Positions 47,015 to 59,000 of a DNA stretch of 64,000 bases are shown one piece after another. This DNA comes from Typha latifolia (lineage: Eukaryota; Streptophyta; Magnoliopsida; Poales; Typhaceae), in the NCBI GenBank assembly GCA_019914945.1, contig CM034111.1, positions 7,688,001-7,752,000 of the forward strand, written 5' to 3'. The position numbers and the translations under genes were made by a program. Under the pieces are notes generated by a model, which made no database searches, was not told where the DNA came from, and saw nothing but the letters and a program-made list of their open reading frames with translations. The stretch's first letter is position 1. Each line of letters opens with the position of its first letter.

Positions 47015-50000
47015 ATGGAGATCGGTTCTTCTCCGGTCAGTAGTTGCTCGAGAGAGCACAAGAAGATCTATCAGGAATGGTTCTCCTTGGCCGACTCAGG
47101 TTTCATCTCTACTGCTCGTCCTCTTCCTCTCGAACTCTCCAGCGATTGCGATCTACTTCCGTTTCCTTATTTTTTTTCCTCCATTATTCCCACGTAGATG
47201 GAGATGGGCGCATCACGGGTCCCGACGCCATCAAGTTCTTCGGCATGTCGAATCTATCGCGCCCCGAACTCAAACAGGTACAATGCTCTTTCTTTGGTTG
47301 GTTTGATGCATTGTCTTACTTTTCTTGTGCTTTGGTTGGTCCGACGTGATGTCATTGATTCCTAAAATGAAAGAAGAGTGTTTGATGTCTTTGGGAATCA
47401 TTTCTGCCATTGAGCAATATCTAGGGCTACATTCGTTGTAGTCCGGAGGACATGGCTTTTTTTTGACGCCAACAACAACACAAATATCTAATTAAAATTA
47501 CTTTTTCTGATCAATTATTTTAGCACCATGTTTGTTTTTTAGGAAAGGATGTCAAGGCACTTCTAGTCTAGCAGATTGAGTTGATAAGAGCTCGTCATAA
47601 ATGACCCCTTTGGATGGATTAGAAGTTATATAACCCCTAGGAAGCTCCTTATTGCTTAGTAGAGAAAATAAAAATCCAATACCATAGGAGATATTGGAAC
47701 TTATGTTCTTAGGACCTATCTTGTCAGTATATTTTTTTTTCTTATTAGAAGGATCGTAAAAAAAAAGGGAACGCAATGTAGAGATCATGAATTGAAATGT
47801 AGAACTTTTTTTGTTCTATCATTCTCATTGTTGATAATAATTTACGGAATAAGCTACTTCTTTTTAGCACATACTTTCTCTTTCTATAATTAGTAGTCAA
47901 TATTTTTTTTTGTCAATGATCTCCATTTAGCTCTATTCTGATTATTGTTGTGATTGTATTTACATGTGGATTGATAAATTGTTTGTCAAATTATATTTGA
48001 AGGTGTGGGCCATTGCAGACTCTAAACGGCAAGGTTTCCTTGGTATCAATGAATTTGTTTCAGCAATGCAGGTTTAACCCCTTACTTCCTGTCGTATATT
48101 TGGATCGAAGTAGAATCAATGTGGCGTAATCACTAAGATCCCTTTCAATTGTACAGCTTGTTGCGTTAGCACAAGTAGGGCATGAGATTACCCAATATAC
48201 CCTTCATAATGCAGGTGATAGAATGATTTATTTAAAATATTCTAATTGCAGTACTAAAGATCTAATTATTCACTAGAATGCTTATAATTATGTGAACTTG
48301 AATTCACCAATTCTTTACTATTTCTGCAGATTTGAGTAGCCTGAACACACCTGTGATGGAAGGTCTGGATATTCTACTGGCTGTAAGTTGATAATGCTAT
48401 ATCTAAATAATATTGTGTTGTTATTGTTGATTTGTTTCCATCTTACTTGAGAGTTTAACTTGTTGTATATCATTTTCTTTTCCAGAAATCTAAGCCTTCA
48501 CCAAAGAAAGCTGATCCTGATCTGGATGGTATAAAAGATATTCACTGCACTAGAAATAGAGTTTGTTGAATTGTTATTGCTATTTAACTTCTTCTGGTTG
48601 GTCCAGTTGGTTATCAGCCCCAAGCACCATCAACCGTTCAGTGGTTTAGCTCAAAATCTGCAAAAAAGGTACTATGCTTGCCTGTCATCTTATTTCACTT
48701 TTATCTTTCAGGGTTTGAGCATCGATTTTCATCTTTAAGTGTGGAACCCTTGAATTTATTTATCGTTTCATATAGTTTTCCACATTCATCATATTTTTCT
48801 TTTTGTTGAATTTTTGATGCATTACTGAGTTTTAATCACTCTTTGTGTTGTAAGCTTGTCAATTTTTCTGACAGCTTTTTGGTTTGTTCTAGAGGTTGAC
48901 AGGTTGTGAACTTGTGACGCAGATCCATGTTTTTGTTTCCTTTGAAATGCTAATTCAATCTTCATAGAGTCACAATGTTAGGCTTCATGGACATCTTAGT
49001 TCCTATTGGGATCCCAGTACAATGATTGCAATGTCCTCAAGCCTTTTATTGAAGTCATCTAGACAAGATGGGAATCATTCTCTTTTAGAAAAAATGAAGG
49101 AAACAGGTGGAGTTTCCTTCCTACAATTGTAAATCAATCTATAAAGAAGTGTCTTGTTTTACCGAAATCCAAAAGTACAAGTTTTCTTGGTGTCTTATGC
49201 TGATTATTTCCCTATAATTAACACGCATTGTTGAGAATTCATCTTTAGTTTAAATAAGACTTGGAGTTTGGACTCTCCAAAATCATTCATTTCACTGATT
49301 ACTCTTTGCTTGATGTTACTCTTCATTTATTACATTTGGATTGGAATTTTTGCCTTCAAGGTAACATGTATTTGAGAGGAGTTAATGAATTACAATTCTG
49401 AGATTATTCTATGTTAGTTCATGGCTGATCCAAAACAGAACGATGGTCCTTTAACCTTCACTTTCGAGCCCAGTAAGCTGCATATATATCACCGTTAGCA
49501 AGTCAAAAATACATTCTAGCAAATGTTGCTATTGTTTGTGAAGTTTCAAATCCTAATAACTCTACTATCCACTTGTTATTATATCTTATTATTATGAATA
49601 TCTTCTATTCATGATTTGTGATTAAATGTGTATAAAATTGTTTTTTTCCAAGGTTATAACTGCTGAGAAATCTTAACTAGTTATCTCAAGCATCCTTTTA
49701 TCAGTAGTAGAGTTCGTTGATGATAGGGTTTTGAGAAATTGCTTTGTCAATATATTTATCATTTGATAAAGGTGAACTTGCTTTCATTATCTTTGAAATT
49801 GTCTTGTTAAGCATATGCATACATGGGGAACTTTCTTACACGATGCTAGCATTATCGAGTATCACTAAAAGATATAAACTCATGGACATACATGGGGAAC
49901 TTTCTTAGATGATGCTAGCATTATCGAGTATCACTAAAAGATATAAACTCATGGATTATGGGATTCTTTTTTGTCACAACAAGTATGTCAAAACACTTTT

Positions 50001-53000
50001 TTCATCAGTATGAGGCAGCATTCTGTGATGGCATACTTATGCTTGATGCCTACATTTAGCGTATGTGCTAATTTTAATTGTGATTTTGTGATGCCAAGAT
50101 ACCTCTGAGCTCAGTTACTTCAATCATTGATGGCTTAAAGAGACTATACATTGAAAAGCTGAAGCCTTTGGAAGTTACATATCGATTCAACGATTTTGTA
50201 TCTCCATTGTTAGTAAGTAGACATCTACTACTGATACTCATTGTAATAAGAGATTGTTTCTGTTGAGATTTAAGTAGCAGTGCTAGTTTCTTTTTGTATC
50301 ATTAGTAGCTTATTTGGTTCAGTCAACAGTGTATAATCTAGTTCCTCTCATTGGTCCCTTTTGTAGACAAACAGTGATTTTGATGCCAAACCCATGGTTA
50401 TGCTGTTGGGTCAATATTCTACTGGGAAAACAACATTCATTAAACATCTACTTAGATCTAACTATCCAGGTTGAGTAGTTGGCAGCTCCACTGGTTTTCC
50501 TATATTTATATTGATTACTTTAGCTAAACTTGGCTTGCTAATGCTATATTTTTTTGTGCTACTTAATGCAGGCGCTCATATTGGACCAGAGCCAACAACT
50601 GACAGATTTGTAGTTGTCATGGTAAACCAATAAAATAAGACTACTCTGGGTTATATTATTTTTTATGTTCTTTTGAAATTGTTCTTTTACTTAATTTACA
50701 AGAAAATATCTGGGCACGACTGTCTTTTAATTAAATAATGTAGAAATTTTAATTTGTTGGCTTTTTAACTGGAAAAGATGCACATGAGTAAAGAAACGGG
50801 TTGACGCAGTAAACATAGGAATTTGAGGGAAAAATGTACTTTCTATGATGATGTTGTGTAGGGCTTTTAAGGAGTCAGCTATCATTATGTTTATATAACC
50901 TACCATATATTTGGAGCTTCAAACATTTACATATCTTTATTATCGACCAAATTAGTATAATATCTCTACTATGTATAGGTTTTCCAAATATTTGATACTT
51001 CAATAAAAAGAAAATTGCTATAGATGTCCATGATTCTAATTTAATTGGTAAACAATTGAAATTAATCTAATTTAGGAATTCGATGGTCATGATGGATCGT
51101 CAGATGGATATGAATGAAAGATGAGAAAAGGTAGAAGATAAACCGAACAAGAGAGAAAGTATATCATTCTTAGAGAGAGAGAGAATAGATAGAGATATAG
51201 AACATGACATGCTTTGCAAAAAAAGAAGAGAATTTTCTTCTCATAAATGCATTGTTCCCTTGACAATTTTCAGCCTGTAGTGGCATTTTTACAAGAAATT
51301 CCTAACTTATTCCCTAAGAGAACTAACTTTTTAATCTAATAGGATTCTTTAAGTAATTGAAACAAACTTTAGTATTGAGCCTATTGACTTTTAGGATTTC
51401 TTGAGAAAATAGTGTTTTTAGCTTGTAGTGGTGTTTTTCTAAGAAAATCCTAACTTCTAAGAATAGCAACTTTTAATGTTGTCAGACTCTTGAAGTAATT
51501 GAAACAAACCTTAATATGGACTTTTAAGATTTATTGAGAAAATAATAATAAACTAACCTGCTATAGAACCACAATTAGTATCATTTTACAATAATTGCTA
51601 CAATTATTTTAGAAAAAATAAAAAATATAACTAATAATGTGAAGTATGAAAAAACTCTATAGACTCCAACTTAGGCTTTAAACACGTTTACTACATGGAT
51701 CTAATCCTAAGATTATCCTAATCATCATTGAGTATTGAGTTATTCATATGATCCTTATGTTAATTGTGGATGCCAGTGGCACGTGCCATGCCACCTGGTT
51801 GGTAAGTCTCATGTTGACTAAGCATGCCCTAATGTGCTATTGGCACATTGGCATGCCTCTAAATACATTCTTTAGTATTTATATATATATATATTAAGTT
51901 CTAATGTTAGAATCTTTTTAGATAATGTTGTAAATGACTTATTTTGTTAAAAATATAGCATTAATCAATTAAAAATATGATTGAACATATAATATGACTG
52001 AGCACATTCATTAATTGACAATATTTAGTAATTAAAAACCAAAATTAGAATAAATACCTAGTTGAAATTAAAATAATGAGGATGATTAAAAACTTTATTT
52101 GTTGGCATAAAAATGAGACGATATGTTGCATCAAATACTGTCGATAATCTTCAAAACTTATCCATTGATAGTAATGCTCGTTGTAATGCCTCATTGACTC
52201 TCCATATATTGTGCAATTCTCATATGACATGATAATCATATTGAACACACACAAACGATAGGCTATGATAAGTATAGGCTCATGCATAATATAATGATGC
52301 TGCTATAGCTTTGGTATCTTTGATTCTAGGAATCGGGAGGCATGATCATCCCGCACAAAATATGCTTATGATTGAAACTAAAATCAATGCCTCTTTGAGA
52401 AGCTTTGTATGAGGGAGGGGTGTATGTCTCACTCCCATCACCGTCATCATAGTCAGATTGAGTCTCATCATTGTCATCACTATTATCATCTCTAGATCGA
52501 GGCATATCATTGTAGAAAGGAGAAGCAATATTGGACTTGTCTTCTAATGGTTGTTATCGACTACATCTAAGGGATCAATTGGTCACAAAAATGATCCAAC
52601 TCGACTAGTACCTCGTCCAATACTTAGACGACCCACTAGTTCAACCTCTAGATTCTTATTCCATGTCAGACTTCGATGACCTCAGCTAACATGAGATGCT
52701 TGAAACCCTAATTTGAGTCCTCATGGTGCTCCATCTAAGTATCTCTATGTCCACGTGATAATATCTGGAACAAAAGATAGGCTACGCAACAATTCCTTCA
52801 AGATCTGAATGTATTACAGGAATCAGTCCGCGCAACCGTGGAAAAATATTCGTCAAATATTTTCGGTAGTCAGAAAATTATGAAACCAATTGAGTTAGAT
52901 CCGTAACTTCCTGAACTACAATTTTTGTATTTACACCTTTCGTAGATTCGAACTGTAGCAGAGACGAAAACACGGAATAATGTGGGTGATGGTGGTGGTT

Positions 53001-56000
53001 ACGGGTGGAGTGGATGTTAGGGTTATGGATGAATATGGAGATGAAGGTGGATTGTGGATGTGATTTAGGGATATAGACGAAGGGAACGAAGTAGTGGAGA
53101 TTCCATAGAAGAGGGGTGACTCGATAGTTAAGGGAGATTAGAAGTTAGGAGAAATTTTGCCAACGGTAGAGGTGGAAGTATGGCGAAGAGGGAGGAGAGA
53201 GAAGTCTAGAGAGAAGATAGGAGGTAAAAAATCAATAATCCAATAGCATAATGAAGTTGGCTGTCATCTACATATATATAGAGGCTAACCAACAAGTCCT
53301 AAAACAATATGAAACCCTAATTCTAGAACTTTACCGTCGATCGCGTTCGAATGCGCGCGATCGCATTCGAACGCGCGCGATCGCATTCGAACGCGCGCGA
53401 TCGCATTCGAACGCACTAAAAGACGTTCTCTATATGTACGAACGTGATACAGGCATTCGAACTCGCCTGACCGTGTTCGAATGCACAATAGGCGTTCTCT
53501 GTATTTGCGAACCTGATGTAGGCGTTCGCAAGGGCGTTCGAACGTGACCCCTCCTACGTTCGAACGCGACCCCTCCTACGTTCGAATGCGACTTACAGAA
53601 ATTTTATTTTAATAAAAATAAACACCTAATGTATTAAGAAAATTTTCTAACTAAGTGTATCATTCTACCACGCTTCCCCTACCTTGCCCTCAAGGTGAAA
53701 AGTCGGGGAAACACTCCAAGATATCGTCTCCCAACTCCCATGTCGCCTCATCAGATGGCTTGCCAAGCCACTCAACTAGAATCTCTATTTTCAATCTGGT
53801 ACCATGTCATCGTCGGCGTCTAGCAAGTACTCGAACTGGCTCTACGATCTCTATCTCCTCCAATGGCTCCGGTAGAATCGATCTAAAAATTTCATGATCT
53901 CCAATGCGCTCTCTCAACAATGAAACATTCAAAATATGATGCACTCTTGACCCCTCCGGCAGCTCCAAACGATATGCAACCGGACTAATACGCTCTAACA
54001 CCCGAAATGGACCAAAGTAGCAATGTGCTAACTTTTGGTTTCGTATCAGACATAAGGTCACCTATCGATACGGTTGCACCCTCACAAACACCCAACAACC
54101 GATGTCAAACTCCTGCTCTCTATGACTACGATCATAAACTTACTTCATGTGGTTTTGAGTAAGTTTAAGATGAGCATGCAACCTTCTCAGTGTGGCGTCT
54201 CTATCTATCAAAGCTAAGTCCACCTCCGTACGATCTGCAGATGCCACTGGATAATAAGCGCGTAACATCGGAGACGCGCGTCCATACACTATCTCAAATG
54301 GAGTCATGCCAATGCTGTTATGGTAGGCGGTGTTATATGACCACTCCACCCACGGTAAGAACTCCAACCATCGTCTTGGCATCTCTCCTACAAAGCACCT
54401 CAAGTACTGCTCAATGCCTCGATTGACCACCTCGGTTTGACCGTCCGTCTATGAATGGTAGGCCGAACTGAAGTTTAATCGAGTCCCCTACAATCTGAAA
54501 AATTCAGTCCAAAAGTTACTCATAAATTCACAATCACGATCCGAGACAATCGTGCGTGGGATGCCATGTAACCGAGCAACATTTCTAACAAAAATTTTAG
54601 CTACAGACTTGGCTGAAAACAGATGTGACAATGCCGAAAAGTGCGCATATTTGCTCAATCTGTCAACCACCACAAAGATAACAGAATAATCACGTACCAG
54701 GGGAAGAACCTCTATGAAATCCATAGAAATATCTTCGCAAACACGGTCCGGTATAGGTAAATGCTGTAGTATTCCGATTGGTTTCAATGTGGTTGCCTTA
54801 GCCCTTTGACAGACTACGCAAGCGCAGAGAAAACTCCTCAATCCTGGTCATGTGCAACTCTGAGATATCCTCCTATAAGTCCTCAAGACACCCTTATGAC
54901 CAACCTTTGGAGTTTGGTGGAAGTGCTCTAAGAATTTCTGCCACAATCCATCATTTGCAGGCACCCGAATGCATCCACGGTCCAGCAGCAAATCACCTCG
55001 ATTCTCCAACTCGGGATGGCACTCCAGATTATCCATCACCTCCTACAACAATCTCAAAATATCTGGGTCAGATGTACATGCATACCTCAGCTCGTCAAGG
55101 AAGGAAAAAGTAGGAGATAAATAGGTTGCAAGCTCGGCAGTATTGGGTTGGCGTGATAGTGCATCCGCCGCTCTATTTTTCATTCCCTTATTGTATTGGA
55201 TTTCATAATCATATCCTAGCAATTTTGTGACCCATCGCTGCTGTGCCGGAGTGTGTATGCGCTGTCCCATAAAGTATGGAAGGCTCCTTTGATCGGTTCA
55301 GATAATGAATCGTCTATCGATCAAATAAGGCCTCCACTTTGTCACCGTATGGAGAATTGCTAACATTTCTCTCTCATAAGTCGATAATTGTTGAGATTTT
55401 TGTGACAAAGCATTACTAAAAAAGGCTATGGGACGTCCTCCTTGCATAAGGACAGCTCTTATGTCAACACCCGACGTATCATATTCCACAATGAACTATT
55501 TGGTAAAGTTCGGTATTGTTAGAACGGGTGCCATCGTCATTGTTGTTTTCAATTTTTCAAAGGCTGAAATGGCTTCATCCGTCTATCTAAAAGAGTCCTT
55601 CAACAAAGTAAGAGGAGCAGCGATCTTGTCATATCCGACGATGAAGTATCGATAATATCCGGTCAGCCCCAAAAATCCTCTCAATCCGGTGGTAGTAGTA
55701 GGAATAGGCCAAGCAGTCATACATGCAACTTTTTGAGGATCCGCCGCTACTCCATCCGCTGAAATGATGTGGCCTAAATACACCACTTGTGGTACTCTCC
55801 ATAGGCACTTGGACTTCTTGATCTTTAATTAGTTTTGCTTTAATAAATTCAGCACATCCTCCAAATGTCGCCAATGCTCTAATTTAGTTTTGCTATACAC
55901 TAAAATGTCGTAAAAAAATATCAAGACATACCTGCGCAAGAGAGGCTGAAATATATCATTCATGAGACCTTGGAAGGTAGCTGGAGCATTAGTGAGACCA

Positions 56001-59000
56001 AAAGGCATCACTTGGAACTCGTAATGCTTATCCGGAGTTTGAAATTTAGTTTTATGCATATTCGCCGGGTGAACTCTAATTTGATGGTACTCAGCCCTCA
56101 AGTCAAGCTTACTAAATATAGTCGCCTCTGCAAGCTTGTCCAGTAATTTCTCGATAACCGGAATGGGATACCGGTCCTTGACGGTAATAGCGTTTAGTGC
56201 CTGATAGTCGACACAAAAACGCCATGTCTCGTCCTTTTTTCACACCAATAACACGGGGGATGAATATGAGCTATGACTTGGTTGAATGAGACCTTGCTCT
56301 AACATCTCGGCTACCATCTTTGAGATAATTTTTTTTTTGCACGTGTAGATACCGATATGGCCTCACATTCGCCGGTGTAGCCCCGGGTATAATCTCTATG
56401 CGATGGTCCGCCGCTCTCCTCGGTGGTAACTCCTGTGGCTCCTCAAACAGTCCAGAAAAGTTATCTAATAAATTAGACAATTCAATGGTAGTACCTGAAC
56501 TCGTTTGAGGCTCATCTCCTGTTGGTCCTAACTAAAAAAGATAGGCCAAATCATACGCACAAGGCAGCCCCATCATAGGTTGCATCGCAGGAATCAACGA
56601 AGACTGAACACCATCCAGCTGCACATCTTTGTTTTCTTGTTTAAATTTCATCCACATGCTCCGAAAATCAAATGTGATAGGTTTAAATTCTATAACCACT
56701 GAGTACCAAGGACAATGTCCGCTCTTCGCAATCCCAACGGATATAAGTCCACAATGATGTCGTGTCTTTGCACCTGTATACCGACCCGGTGACACAAGCT
56801 CTCTGCCTTAAGCTTCGTGCCGTCTTCAATAGCAACGTCAAATTCCGTGGTCGATTCGTCCTCCAAACTCAATCTCCTTACTAATCTCTCGTCTAGAAAG
56901 TTGTGTGTACTCTCTGAATCAATGAGGATATGCACACAATGCTTTCTAATGAGTCTGTCTACTCGTAACGTCCTCAGCGCGGAACTACTCGAATATGCAT
57001 GCATCGATATTTCAGCTTGGATATCTTCCTCCACGCCCTCCAAAACGACCTCTTCAGGACACTCTCCATCATCAACAACCTCATCATCCTCCTGAAGTCC
57101 ATCTATAAGAATCACACTTCCGATCGGTTTAGAACACCGATGACCGGGGAGATAGAGCACGAACATCCGCTTGTATTTCATCCCGTAGCCCTGAAATAAA
57201 TGCACTCATCAATGTCCATTCGGGCCACGGTGGCTCACAACGACTACTAACTCTTTCAAACTCAGCTTGGTACTCCAATACGGTTGTTCTCTGAACCATC
57301 TTGCTTAATGTGGCAGCAAAATCTTCATATGCTGCTGTCTCAAATCTGCGTGTAATCCTCCTACAAAAATCAGCTCATCTGGTAAATCCACCGGATGAGG
57401 GAGATCACGAATAACCGATCTATACCAATGCAATGTCGTTCATTGGAGGTGAAAGCTTGCCATCTGTACTTTTGCATTTTCCGCTGTACCTTGACAATCA
57501 AAATATTGTTCAATTTGAAACATCCACTCCGTTGGATCACTGCCTTGGAATTTTGGAAAGTCCAAGCGTGTGGTTCTCCCCCGAATAGCATTGTCAGGTT
57601 CGCGGAAGATCGTTGGTTCAGATCTAAACCTTTGTGCAGGTTGATCACCCTCTCTAAATCCTCGAGCACGTCCATCACCATTTCCATAGGGATCAACCTC
57701 ATCCTCATAGTGCCAATCCTTCTTATCAACGAAGCGCATCGGTGCCGCACCCCTCTCGGGTTCTACCACCGCTGGTCTTGGGTTTTGCAACGGAGGTGGG
57801 GAATGATGAGTGGGCATAGGTAAGAGGGGATCATTGACACTCGCATGACACACCTAGACCTGTGGGGTATCAGTTCAATGAGGTCCCACTGTTGGTCCTT
57901 CTTGAAACTTCGATCGCCGTCGAGGAGATAACGAATCAAATCGGTTCATGATATATTCCTTGAAATCATTGTTATTCTTTTGAATTGAGCCAACTCTATG
58001 CATCAATGTATGGAACATGCCCCTAAGTTCATCCATTTTCGCATTCATGGACGTTAGTTGACTCGGTCCTGCCGTGGTCGCTCTAAAGGAATCGACCTCA
58101 CGGTTAGGGTCATCGTGGATTGAGTCTTCCCTTGTCGGTGTGATGTCCATAGGTCTCCTTGTTGATGTTATCTTCCTTGTTTCAACCATTAATGGAGATT
58201 TGAGGTTTGCCTGCTCTGATACCAAATTAATAATATCTGGAACCAAAGATAGGATACGCAACAATTCCTTCAAGATCTAGATATATTACCGGGAATCGGT
58301 TCGCGAACCGTGGGAAAATATTCGTCAAATATTTTCCGGTAGTCAGAAAATTACGAAATCAATTGGGTTAGATTCGTAACTTCGTGATCTACAACTTTCG
58401 TATTATGCTCTTCACAGATTCGAACTGTAGCAGAGACGAAAACACGAAATAATGCAGGTGATGGTGGTGGTAGCGGGTGGAGTGGATGTTAGGGTTATAG
58501 ATGGATATGGAGATGAAGGTGGATTGTGGATGTGATTTAGGGATATAGACGAAGGGAACAAAGTGGTCGAGATTCCAAAGAAGAGGGGTGGCTCGATAGT
58601 CGAGGGAGATTAGAAGTTAGGAGAAACCTTGCCAACGGTAGAGGTGGAAGGATGATGAAGAGGGAGGACGAAGAAGTTTAGAGAGAAGATAAGAGGCAAA
58701 AAATCCACTATATGGAGTCATCTTGGAAAGGATGTGGACAATAAGTTTGCTTTCTTCTAAACTTCAATTACCATTTAATTGTGACATCAATATGCATCAA
58801 AGAGTTGGTAGAGGTCTAAGAGATTAAAGCTTAGTATAAGTAGGTTTTTTAGTTAAGTATCAATATTAGTCTTGTATATTCCATTGGAGACCTCCCAAAA
58901 CTTCCATTGGCCTCTTAAATGTACTTCTGCTTCATGAGGATCTTTCTATAGTTGAAAAATACAATTTTGTAGTGCACAAAGCAAGTCATCTTCACCGGCA

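Larger units (their letters stand above)
52756..58706 (-). mobile_element. Ty3/gypsy chromovirus (family B), antisense in EHD intron 10
   Basis: Near full-length, 5.95 kb, read on the minus strand. 5' LTR 58706-58228 (truncated), primer binding site 58224-58213, gag, protease, RT, RNase H, integrase with chromodomain-like tail, 3' LTR 53662-52756. All frames contain stops. It lies against the EHD transcription direction between the exons for the P-loop and the DTPG motif. The target duplication cannot be tested because the outer half of the 5' LTR is missing. Confidence 0.93.

Noticed and set aside
47552..47788. Possible plastid insertion in EHD intron 2
   Set aside because: The base texture suggested plastid DNA but I could not match any plastid gene; a search of 47430-47900 against plastid genomes would decide.
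49420..49480. Extra EHD exon with MADPKQNDG
   Set aside because: Exons 7 and 8 join in frame without it, and the residues do not fit the family; no good splice pair seen.
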